Below are positions 1-6,695 of a stretch of 13,187 nucleotides of DNA, in pieces (the first letter of the stretch is position 1; every line of letters starts with the position of its first letter). The notes under the pieces are model-generated. The model had not been told where the DNA came from. It was given only the letters and a program-made list of their open reading frames with translations, and did not search any database. This DNA comes from Candidatus Omnitrophota bacterium (lineage in GTDB: Bacteria; Omnitrophota; Gorgyraeia; Gygaellales; Profunditerraquicolaceae), in NCBI GenBank assembly GCA_016931435.1, contig JAFGET010000046.1:1-13187 (forward strand), written 5' to 3'. The position numbers and the translations under genes were made by a program.

Positions 1-270
1 AGGACCGTTGATCTGATCAAGCAAAAATGTTCATCTGCGGTGATCGCCCTGGGGTCAAATAATAAAGGTAAGGCCTTGTTGGTGTTGGGGCTTACCGATG
101 ACTTATGTTCAAGAGGGCTGGATGCCTCAAAGATCGTTATCGAGACAGCCGGATCCATAAGCGGTTCAGGCGGAGGCAGGAAGGATTTTGCGCAGGCGGG
201 AGGCAGCGACCCAAAAGGTTTCCCCCAGGTATTTAAAAAAATCGAAAGCGTCATTGCGGGATCAATATGA
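1..270 (+). CDS. alaS: Alanine--tRNA ligase, C-terminal end (partial)
   Basis: Only the last 89 codons are present; the frame is open from base 1 and stops at TGA 268-270. The protein charges tRNA-Ala with alanine in the cytoplasm, and this piece is the C-terminal DHHA1-type domain. What shows this is the sequence around residues 50-70, a glycine-rich run followed by GGGRKDFAQAGG, which matches the conserved AlaS tail (GGGGGRPDMAQAGG type). The catalytic core, editing domain and start lie upstream of the window. The stop overlaps the hisD start in an ATGA, so alaS and the histidine genes are probably co-transcribed. I see nothing broken in the part that is present. Confidence 0.93.
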   Translation, partial: RTVDLIKQKCSSAVIALGSNNKGKALLVLGLTDDLCSRGLDASKIVIETAGSISGSGGGRKDFAQAGGSDPKGFPQVFKKIESVIAGSI

Positions 271-1490
271 GACTAATACGAGCAAACAGCAAAAAACTGG
301 AAAAGATCTATGACCGCAGCCTGTTCAGGTCGCGTAGAGCCGAGGAAAAAGTAAAGCAGATCATTGAAGACGTTCGTTCGACAGGCGATGAAGCGCTTTT
401 AAAATATACCAAAAAATTCGATAAGGTCAAACTATCCCAGAGGCAACTTAAGGTCTCGCAGATCGAGATCAGCGGCGCCTACCAGAGCATTACGCCGAAT
501 TTTGTCTCAAGTCTTAAGGTGATCATCGAAAATATAAATAAGTTTTACGGAAAATGCGTGCGTAAGCCCTGGAGGATGAAAGATGAAGATGGCGTAGTTT
601 TAGGGGAGAATTTTGCTCCTTTAGACAGGATCGGGATTTATATTCCCGCGGGCACCGCGCCGCTGGTATCTACGGTCTATATGACGGTTTTGCCGGCTAA
701 AATAGCAGGCGTCAAAAAAATAGCCCTGGTCAGCCCGCCGGATAAAGAAGGCAATATCAATCCCCATATACTGGTAGTAGCCGACCTTTTAAAAGTGGAT
801 GAGATCTACCGGGTCGGAGGCGCTCAGGCGATAGCGGCTTTAGCTTTCGGTACTAAGACTATCCCTAAAGTAGATAAGATCGTCGGGCCGGGGAATATCT
901 ACGTCAGCGAAGCCAAGCGTCAGGTATTTGGGTATACGGATATCGATATGATCGCCGGGCCTACGGAACTGGTGATCATCTCCAGCCGCACCGCCGAACC
1001 GAAATTCATTGTTTCCGATCTGAAGGCTCAGTCGGAACATTATAAGGGCCTGGCTATTTTGATCACCAATTCTCGCAGCCTGGCTAAAGAGATAAAAAAC
1101 CAAACCGAAGACGTTGACGGCTTTATAATCCTTGCAAAACATTTGAAGCAGGCAGCTGAAATAACCAATAAGATCGCCCCTGAACATCTAGAGATCATGG
1201 TAAATAACCCCAAAAGGCTGCTTAAGATGATCAAGCACGCGGGAGCAATATTTTTAGGGCCTTATAGCCCGACGGCTGTCGGCGATTATGCGGCGGGCCC
1301 CAGCCATGTCCTACCGACACACGGAACAGCCAGGTTTTTCTCAGGGCTTTCCGCTTCCGATTTTATCAAGGCTAACCATATCATCAGTTATTCTAAAAAG
1401 GCGCTGGAGAAGATCAGGGAGCCGCTGGAAAAGATCGCCGCTATTGAAGGGCTAAGTAAGCATTTGGATTCAGTGAAGGCAAGGTTTTAG
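267..1490 (+). CDS. hisD: Histidinol dehydrogenase
   Basis: Catalyses the last two steps of histidine synthesis, oxidising L-histidinol to L-histidine with two NAD+, as a Zn-dependent cytoplasmic enzyme. At 407 residues it is slightly shorter than the usual ~430. The family signature GPGNIYVSEAK is at 207-217 and IAGPTEL at 229-235. Expected zinc and catalytic residues are all visible: Q255 and H258 in AQSEH, E306-H307 in APEHLE, D340 in VGDYAAGPSHVLPT, and H399 in the C-terminal EGLSKHLDSV. The ATG at 267 overlaps the alaS stop by four bases, which argues for translational coupling and supports this start. It is the first his gene of the run. A 34-base gap follows before hisB, unlike the tight joints elsewhere. 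Confidence 0.97.
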   Translation: MRLIRANSKKLEKIYDRSLFRSRRAEEKVKQIIEDVRSTGDEALLKYTKKFDKVKLSQRQLKVSQIEISGAYQSITPNFVSSLKVIIENINKFYGKCVRKPWRMKDEDGVVLGENFAPLDRIGIYIPAGTAPLVSTVYMTVLPAKIAGVKKIALVSPPDKEGNINPHILVVADLLKVDEIYRVGGAQAIAALAFGTKTIPKVDKIVGPGNIYVSEAKRQVFGYTDIDMIAGPTELVIISSRTAEPKFIVSDLKAQSEHYKGLAILITNSRSLAKEIKNQTEDVDGFIILAKHLKQAAEITNKIAPEHLEIMVNNPKRLLKMIKHAGAIFLGPYSPTAVGDYAAGPSHVLPTHGTARFFSGLSASDFIKANHIISYSKKALEKIREPLEKIAAIEGLSKHLDSVKARF

Positions 1491-1524
1491 AATAGTAGTG
1501 AGTAGATAGCATACAGGGGAAAAT

Positions 1525-2136
1525 ATGAGCGGAAAAATGAGAAAAGCGAAAGTCGAAAGAAAGACCAAAGAAACAAAAATATCGGTTAATTTAAATATCG
1601 ATGGTTGTGGCAAAGCTAAAATAGATACGGGTATCGGTTTTTTAGACCATATGCTGGAGTTATTTGCTTGCCATGGTTTATTTGATTTGGATATCAAAGC
1701 CAAGGGGGATTTTAAAGTCGATACGCATCATACTAATGAAGATGTGGGAATTGTCCTTGGGCAGGCTTTTAAAAAAGCCATGGGAGATAAAAAAGGCATA
1801 ACCAGATCAGGAAATTTTTCCTGGCCGATGGAGGATGTCTTGGCAACAATAGCTTTAGATATCAGCGGAAGAGGATCGCTAAAATTAAAGACGCCGGGGG
1901 TTCATCAGCCGTCTCAAGATGACAATGGGTATGCCTTAAAAGATGCCGAACACTTTTTTGAATCATTCGCTAAGCATCTAGGAGCAGATATTCATATTAC
2001 TATTGATCCGGTAGTCGCCGATCTGCATACATCCTTAGAACCGGTGTTCAAGGCATTAGGTAAGGCTTTGGATCAGGCAACCAAGATCGATCCCCGCAGA
2101 AAAGGCATTCCTTCAACCAAGGGAGTCATCGACTAA
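1525..2136 (+). CDS. hisB: Imidazoleglycerol-phosphate dehydratase (divergent)
   Basis: Dehydrates imidazoleglycerol phosphate to imidazole-acetol phosphate, a di-manganese reaction in histidine synthesis. At 203 residues it is the monofunctional form, with no histidinol-phosphatase domain. Conserved pieces are GIGFLDHML (36-44), DTHHTNED (66-73), LDISGR (111-116), EHFF (142-145) and the phosphate-binding PSTKG (196-200). Two motifs are off: the family's PMDE reads PMED (101-104), and the second HHxxE metal motif reads HTSLE (168-172), so one His is replaced by Thr and the local loop is about two residues longer than in E. coli HisB. ATG 1525 follows AGGGGA at 1515-1520; ATG 1537 is an alternative that matches the usual family start better. 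The gene is AT-richer than hisD (34% GC over 1561-1740 by hand count, against 53% over 601-660 plus 901-960), which may mean a separate origin. Confidence 0.93.
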   Translation: MSGKMRKAKVERKTKETKISVNLNIDGCGKAKIDTGIGFLDHMLELFACHGLFDLDIKAKGDFKVDTHHTNEDVGIVLGQAFKKAMGDKKGITRSGNFSWPMEDVLATIALDISGRGSLKLKTPGVHQPSQDDNGYALKDAEHFFESFAKHLGADIHITIDPVVADLHTSLEPVFKALGKALDQATKIDPRRKGIPSTKGVID

Positions 2137-2137
2137 A

Positions 2138-2171
2138 TTACTAGTTACGAGTTACGAGTTTACTAGTTACG
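2138..2171 (+). repeat. Short direct and tandem repeats in the hisB-hisH gap
   Basis: The 41-base gap after hisB is mostly repeats. The 12-mer TTACTAGTTACG occurs at 2138-2149 and again at 2160-2171. Between them the 7-mer GTTACGA is tandemly repeated at 2144-2150 and 2151-2157. It carries no good hairpin or T-run, so I do not read it as a terminator. It may be one member of a dispersed intergenic repeat family or a scar of gene insertion; the window alone cannot decide. Confidence 0.7.
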
Positions 2172-2177
2172 GGTATT

Positions 2178-2789
2178 ATGATCGCAATTATCGATTACGG
2201 CATGGGTAATATCCACAGTGTAAAAAAGGCCCTGGAATCGCAGGGCGCAAAGACCCGCATTGTCAGTAAGCCCGGTGAATTCAGAAGCGCGGATAAAGTT
2301 GTCTTGCCGGGCGTAGGCGCTTTCAGTGACGCGATGCGGCAATTGCGCCGTAGCGGCATCGGGCAGGCGTTGGACGAGCATATAAAAAAGGGCGGGGTTC
2401 TTTTAGGCATATGCCTGGGGATGCAGATGCTTTTTGAAAAAAGCCGGGAAGCAGGAGACGTAAAGGGGTTGGCTGTTTTAAAAGGACGTGTAGAAAAATT
2501 TATAGACATGAATGGCCTCAAAGTCCCGCATATAGGCTGGAATAAATTGGACATCATTGATAAGGGTTGCCCTCTTTTTAAAGGGCTGGGCAGCAGGGAA
2601 TATGCTTATTTTTGCCATTCTTATTACGCTAAGGCCGGGGATGAAGACGATGTGGCTTCTTTTACAGAATACGGGATAAATTTTGCTTCTGCCGTATATA
2701 GAGAGAATGTTTACGGGGTGCAGTTTCACCCGGAAAAAAGCCAGAATACGGGCCTCAAAATATTAAATAATTTCATTAAATTATGTTGA
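2178..2789 (+). CDS. hisH: Imidazole glycerol phosphate synthase, glutaminase subunit
   Basis: Class I glutamine amidotransferase that hydrolyses glutamine and passes ammonia to HisF, which closes the imidazole ring and releases AICAR. The 203-residue length is typical. The catalytic triad is visible: C79 in GICLGMQ (77-83), H184 and E186 in QFHPEKS (182-188). The oxyanion-loop motif PGVGAF is at 44-49, and the N-terminal IIDYGMGN (4-11) is typical of HisH. There is no clear Shine-Dalgarno upstream apart from GGG at 2171-2173, and the start lies directly after the repeat-bearing gap. Its 3' end overlaps hisA by seven bases. Its partner hisF lies about 1.2 kb downstream, separated by hisA and a lipoprotein gene. 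Confidence 0.97.
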   Translation: MIAIIDYGMGNIHSVKKALESQGAKTRIVSKPGEFRSADKVVLPGVGAFSDAMRQLRRSGIGQALDEHIKKGGVLLGICLGMQMLFEKSREAGDVKGLAVLKGRVEKFIDMNGLKVPHIGWNKLDIIDKGCPLFKGLGSREYAYFCHSYYAKAGDEDDVASFTEYGINFASAVYRENVYGVQFHPEKSQNTGLKILNNFIKLC

Positions 2790-3511
2790 TCATCCCGGCG
2801 ATAGACTTAAAAGACGGCTGCGTGGTCAGGCTTACCCAGGGTAAGTTTGACAAGAGCAAGAGGGTGTATTCAAAAAATCCTTTGAAGACCGCCAAGCATT
2901 GGGTAAGCCAGGGGGCGAAGTTCATCCATATCGTCGATCTAGACGGGGCCTCAAGCGGTGTACCTGGGAATCTGGCTCTTGCCCAGGAGATCGCCCGGGA
3001 TACCGGCATACCCGTGCAATTCGGCGGAGGGGTAAGGGATATAGGCGCAATCAAAAAAATACTTGAGTGCGGGATATCCAGGGTAGTCTTAGGCACCCAA
3101 GCCATAGAAGACGATTCTTTTTTAAAGAAAGCGTTTAAAAATTTTAAACACAAGGTCATCGTAAGCCTTGACGCTAAAGAAGGAAGATTATTAGTTAAAG
3201 GATGGAAAGATAGATCCAGGCAAAAAAAAGACGCTCTCGGGTTCGCCTTTCATCTTAAGCAGATCGGGTTTCGCGATTTTATTTATACCGATATATTAAA
3301 AGACGGCACCCTGATGGGGCCGAACATAAAGGATATACGCCGTTTGCTTAAGGAGACCGGCATGCGCCTTATTGCCTCCGGGGGGATCTCTTCTTTGGCC
3401 GATATAAGAAAATTAAGCCTGTTTAAAAAAGAAGGCTTGTCGGGCGTGATCGTCGGCAAAGCCCTATATGAAGGAAAATTTACTTTAGCGCAGGCTATAA
3501 AAATCGCGTGA
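2783..3511 (+). CDS. hisA: ProFAR isomerase (1-(5-phosphoribosyl)-5-[(5-phosphoribosylamino)methylideneamino]imidazole-4-carboxamide isomerase)
   Basis: A (beta/alpha)8-barrel enzyme that performs the Amadori rearrangement of ProFAR to PRFAR, the substrate of HisHF. The 242-residue length is standard. The catalytic aspartates expected in the family are D8 (PAIDL) and D130 (SLDAKEG). Phosphate-binding loops appear as GGG 81-83 and ASGGIS 198-203, and TDILKDG (169-175) is the typical half-barrel repeat of the HisA/HisF fold. The start overlaps the hisH stop by seven bases, so expression is likely coupled. A dual-substrate PriA role cannot be excluded from sequence, but with trpE nearby and no sign of a trpF loss in view, HisA is the plain reading. 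Confidence 0.96.
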   Translation: MLIIPAIDLKDGCVVRLTQGKFDKSKRVYSKNPLKTAKHWVSQGAKFIHIVDLDGASSGVPGNLALAQEIARDTGIPVQFGGGVRDIGAIKKILECGISRVVLGTQAIEDDSFLKKAFKNFKHKVIVSLDAKEGRLLVKGWKDRSRQKKDALGFAFHLKQIGFRDFIYTDILKDGTLMGPNIKDIRRLLKETGMRLIASGGISSLADIRKLSLFKKEGLSGVIVGKALYEGKFTLAQAIKIA

Positions 3512-3531
3512 ATACCTAAAAAGGGGGAGAT

Positions 3532-3957
3532 ATGCTCAGGAAAATTTCCGTTTTATTTTTATCGGCTGCGGTCATTTCATGCTTCTCTGGCTGTGCTTCG
3601 GTTTGCACAAAAGATAGGAAACTGCAGGAGTTAAAAAATCAGATCTCTGTCTTAGAGAAAGAGATCGAAATGAAAGACAGGCAGATTGACGTCCTAAAAA
3701 GCTCCCAGGACGTCCATCTTGGGGGACCCGAAAGCGATGTAGCTTTTGAGGTAAAATCCAGGCCTTCGGCAAAACAGATCCAGGCAGCATTAAAAAACGC
3801 CGGGTTTAATCCAGGAAAAATCGATGGTAGGATCGGCAGGCAGACCAGAAAAGCGATAAAGATGTTCCAGAAGAATAACGGTTTATCCGTTGACGGCAAG
3901 GTCGGTAAAAAAACCTGGGATATATTAAAAGGATACCTCTATAACAAAATAAAGTAA
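3532..3957 (+). CDS. Peptidoglycan-binding lipoprotein inside the his operon
   Basis: A 141-residue protein of unknown specific role. Residues 1-20 form a lipoprotein signal with lipobox FSGC and lipidated C21. Alanine at +2 suggests outer-membrane sorting by the E. coli rule. Residues about 29-56 are charged and heptad-like (ELKNQISVLEKEIEMKDR), likely a short coiled coil. Residues about 78-135 match a PG_binding_1 domain: AALKNAGFNPGKIDGRIG, then a TRKAIKMFQ helix, then GLSVDGKVGKKTW. It therefore probably links the outer membrane to the cell wall. Its Shine-Dalgarno (AGGGGGAGA, 3522-3530) is stronger than those of the neighbouring his genes, so it may be translated at its own rate. It sits between hisA and hisF, which are usually adjacent; nothing in it suggests a role in histidine synthesis. 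Confidence 0.9.
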   Translation: MLRKISVLFLSAAVISCFSGCASVCTKDRKLQELKNQISVLEKEIEMKDRQIDVLKSSQDVHLGGPESDVAFEVKSRPSAKQIQAALKNAGFNPGKIDGRIGRQTRKAIKMFQKNNGLSVDGKVGKKTWDILKGYLYNKIK

Positions 3958-3962
3958 TTCCC

Positions 3963-4724
3963 ATGCTCACAAAACGTATTATTCCCTGCCTGGATATAAA
4001 AGAAGGCAGGGTTGTAAAGGGGGTTAAGTTTTTAGGCTTAAAGGATGCCGGAGACCCCGTATCGGTAGGCAGGGCTTATGACCGGCAGATGGCCGATGAA
4101 CTGGTATTTTTGGATATCACTGCCAGTTATGAAAAAAGAAAGACCCTGATAGCGTTGGTTGAAAAGATCGCCAAAAACATATTCATGCCTTTTACGGTGG
4201 GCGGAGGGATCAGGGGCATAAAAGATATAAGGGACCTTTTGAATGCCGGCGCGGACAAGGTCTCCATAAATACTTCGGCGGTCAAATATCCTCAGTTGAT
4301 CGCCGAATCATCCGGAAAGTTCGGCAGTCAATGCATCGTAGTAGCAATAGATGCTAAACGCAACGGCAGGTCGAAAAAATGGCAGGTGTTTATAAACGGA
4401 GGAAGGACGCCTACAGGGCTAGATGCGCTCCGGTGGGCAAAAGAATCTGCGCGGCTGGGCGCGGGCGAGATCCTCTTGACCAGCATGGATCATGACGGCA
4501 CCAAGGACGGATATGACCTTGAATTGACCAAAAAGATATCGGAAGAGGTAAAGATCCCGGTGATCGCTTCCGGAGGAGCTGGAGAATTGAAGCATTTCCG
4601 GGATATTTTTAAAAAAACTGCGGCTTCCGCGGCGTTAGCTGCGTCTATTTTTCATTATCGCCAGCTTACGGTAAGAGAGGTAAAAAGATACCTAAACAAT
4701 AACGGTATCAAGGTGCGCTTATGA
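3963..4724 (+). CDS. hisF: Imidazole glycerol phosphate synthase, cyclase subunit
   Basis: The cyclase half of IGP synthase: a (beta/alpha)8 barrel that uses ammonia channelled from HisH to convert PRFAR into imidazole glycerol phosphate and AICAR. The 253-residue length is typical. Catalytic aspartates D11 (IPCLDIKEG) and D130 (VAIDAKRNG) are present. Phosphate sites are GGG 80-82 and ASGGAG 202-207, and DGTKDGYD (178-185) is a HisF hallmark. The C-terminal end with SAALAASIFHY is also typical. The start is five bases after the lipoprotein stop with no strong ribosome-binding site, suggesting coupling. The stop overlaps hisI by four bases (ATGA). Confidence 0.97.
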   Translation: MLTKRIIPCLDIKEGRVVKGVKFLGLKDAGDPVSVGRAYDRQMADELVFLDITASYEKRKTLIALVEKIAKNIFMPFTVGGGIRGIKDIRDLLNAGADKVSINTSAVKYPQLIAESSGKFGSQCIVVAIDAKRNGRSKKWQVFINGGRTPTGLDALRWAKESARLGAGEILLTSMDHDGTKDGYDLELTKKISEEVKIPVIASGGAGELKHFRDIFKKTAASAALAASIFHYRQLTVREVKRYLNNNGIKVRL

Positions 4725-5089
4725 AGACTGGAAGAAAGATCGACCCGAGGGCATTAAAATACGATAAGCAGGGATTGATCCCTGCTATTATACAGGATTA
4801 TAAAAGCGGCGAAGTCTTGATGCTGGCTTATATGAACTGCGCGTCTTTGAAAATAAGCTTAAGATCCAAAAGGACATGTTTCTGGTCCCGTTCAAGGAAG
4901 AAATTCTGGGTAAAAGGAGAGACCTCCGGGCACTTTCAGCATATCAAGTCCGTCGCCTATGATTGTGATAAGGACACATTATTGATCAAGGTCAGGCAGG
5001 TCGGAGCTGCCTGTCATACAGGGAATCACAGTTGTTTTTACAGGAAAATAGCATTTAAGGTAAAAGGTAAAAAGAAGGCTCATGTATAA
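4721..5089 (+). CDS. hisI: Phosphoribosyl-AMP cyclohydrolase
   Basis: Opens the adenine ring of PR-AMP to give ProFAR, step three of histidine synthesis, as a Zn/Mg-dependent cytoplasmic enzyme. The 122 residues hold only the cyclohydrolase; there is no HisE pyrophosphohydrolase domain. The family core is clear: WSRSRKKFWVKGETSGH (55-71), DCDKD (81-85), and AACHTGNHSCF (96-106). Zinc-ligand cysteines are C82, C98 and C105. The residue before the WSRSR motif is Phe where Tyr is usual, a mild change. It overlaps hisF by four bases upstream and trpE by eight bases downstream. Confidence 0.96.
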   Translation: MKTGRKIDPRALKYDKQGLIPAIIQDYKSGEVLMLAYMNCASLKISLRSKRTCFWSRSRKKFWVKGETSGHFQHIKSVAYDCDKDTLLIKVRQVGAACHTGNHSCFYRKIAFKVKGKKKAHV

Positions 5090-6566
5090 ACCATCATTAA
5101 AGGAATTCTTGGATCTTTCCAAAGACGCTAATGTCATCCCGGTCTATAAAGAAATAAGGGCGGATCTGGATACCCCTGTCTCGGCATATTTAAAGATAAA
5201 GAAAGACAGCTATAGCTTTCTTCTGGAATCTGTCGAAGGGCAGGAAAAGATAGCCCGTTATTCGTTTTTAGGGAGCAGGCCTTCCTTGGTCATAAAAAGC
5301 AAAGGCGCGCAGGTATCTATTTCTACCCGCGGAAAGGGCACGAGGTCGTTCGCCTGCGCTGACCCTTTTGAGGAAATAAAAAAACTGATGACGAGTTTTA
5401 GGACTGTCTTGGTAAAAGGCCTTCCTCGTTTTTGTGGAGGGCTAGTCGGATATATCGGCTATGATATGGTAAGGTTCTTTGAAAGCCTCCCGGATAAGAA
5501 CCCCGATGACTTAAAAAATGCGGATGCCATTTTTATTTTAGCCGATACCATGCTGGTTTTTGACCATTTCAATCATACGATTAAGATCATTTCCAATGTC
5601 ATCCTCGGCGGCTCAAATAAAGCGCTCTCGAATAAAGATAAAACCGAGCTTTACGCTCAGTCTTTAAAAAAAATCGAAGCGATACGCAGGGATTTATCTA
5701 CGCCCCTGCGCCAGGAGGGGGATTATAAGCAGACCGTAAAGGCCGGGATCAAGATCTCTTCTAACTTAGAAAAAAAAGATTTTTTGAATATGGTAAAAAA
5801 GGCCAAGGAATATATCAAAAAAGGAGATATCATCCAGGCGGTTTTATCGCAAAGGTTTAAAGCGCGGGTGCGTAAGCAGCCTTTTGCGATATACCGGAAT
5901 TTACGCAGCTTGAACCCTTCGCCGTATATGTTTTTTTTACACCTGGATAAAATATTTTTGATCGGCTCATCTCCTGAGATGCTGGTGCGTTGCGAAGACG
6001 GCGTAGTTTCGACGCGGCCGATCGCCGGGACCCGCCCGAGAGGCAGAGATGAAAAAGAAGACCGGTTTTTTGCCGAACAGCTACTAGGCGATGCCAAAGA
6101 GAGATCTGAACATCTTATGTTGGTAGACTTAGGAAGGAACGATTTAGGCAGGGTTTCAAAGAGCGGGACTGTCAGAGTAAAGGAATTTATGAACATCGAG
6201 CGGTATTCTCACGTTATGCATTTAGTGAGTGAAGTCCGGGGAGAATTAAAAAATGATTGCGATTCATACGATACCTTGAGGGCATGCTTTCCCGCGGGTA
6301 CTGTATCCGGAAGCCCCAAGATCCGGGCAATGGAGATAATCGATGAGTTAGAAAATTTACGCAGGGGTATCTATGCCGGATGCGTGGGGTATTTCAGTTT
6401 TTCCCATAACATGGATACTTGTATTACCATAAGGACAATAACGATCAGCTCGGGCGTAGCGTATGTCCAGGCTGGAGCGGGAATAGTAGCGGATTCTATT
6501 CCTGAGAAAGAGTACACGGAGACCGTCAATAAAGCAAAAGCCTTATTGGAGGCAATTGCAAAATAG
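5082..6566 (+). CDS. trpE: Anthranilate synthase component I
   Basis: Converts chorismate to anthranilate, the first committed step of tryptophan synthesis, together with the amidotransferase TrpG, which is not in the window. The 494-residue length is normal. LLESVEG (47-53) is the tryptophan feedback-binding element, favouring TrpE over PabB. The chorismate-binding domain shows NPSPYMFF (278-285), SSPEMLVR (296-303), RPIAGTRPRGR (312-322), LVDLGRNDLGRV (347-358), AGTVSGSPK (405-413) and QAGAGIVADS (463-472). PEKEYTET (474-481) carries the metal-binding glutamates. The ATG overlaps the hisI stop by eight bases, tying a tryptophan gene to the histidine operon. Feedback inhibition by tryptophan is expected from the LLES motif. 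A PabB-like role is possible but less likely. Confidence 0.94.
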   Translation: MYKPSLKEFLDLSKDANVIPVYKEIRADLDTPVSAYLKIKKDSYSFLLESVEGQEKIARYSFLGSRPSLVIKSKGAQVSISTRGKGTRSFACADPFEEIKKLMTSFRTVLVKGLPRFCGGLVGYIGYDMVRFFESLPDKNPDDLKNADAIFILADTMLVFDHFNHTIKIISNVILGGSNKALSNKDKTELYAQSLKKIEAIRRDLSTPLRQEGDYKQTVKAGIKISSNLEKKDFLNMVKKAKEYIKKGDIIQAVLSQRFKARVRKQPFAIYRNLRSLNPSPYMFFLHLDKIFLIGSSPEMLVRCEDGVVSTRPIAGTRPRGRDEKEDRFFAEQLLGDAKERSEHLMLVDLGRNDLGRVSKSGTVRVKEFMNIERYSHVMHLVSEVRGELKNDCDSYDTLRACFPAGTVSGSPKIRAMEIIDELENLRRGIYAGCVGYFSFSHNMDTCITIRTITISSGVAYVQAGAGIVADSIPEKEYTETVNKAKALLEAIAK

Positions 6567-6623
6567 TGGAAGTTATTCCATTAAGGGATTTCGCCAGACA
6601 AGAGCATCAGGAGCTCAAAATTC

Positions 6624-6675
6624 GGCCCAACAACTTACTATCGTCCCGCTTCGCGGGATTCCGTAAGTTGCGGCC
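6624..6675 (+). promoter_or_regulatory. Nested hairpin in the rpsP leader
   Basis: A strong nested inverted repeat fills the gap between trpE and rpsP. The outer arms CAACTTAC (6631-6638) and GTAAGTTG (6663-6670) pair over eight bases. The inner arms TCCCGC (6644-6649) and GCGGGA (6653-6658) close a three-base loop. GGCC at 6624-6627 can also pair with GGCC at 6672-6675 beyond a small internal loop. No T-run follows, so it is not a standard intrinsic terminator. The rpsP Shine-Dalgarno AAGGAGG (6682-6688) starts six bases after it. Either an RNA control or processing element for rpsP or a dispersed palindromic repeat would fit. Confidence 0.6.
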
Positions 6676-6695
6676 TCATTTAAGGAGGCTATAAA

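Noticed and set aside
1491..1524. Possible promoter or terminator between hisD and hisB
   Set aside because: There is no stem with a T-run and no convincing -35/-10 pair. Only short TAG-rich repetition is visible.
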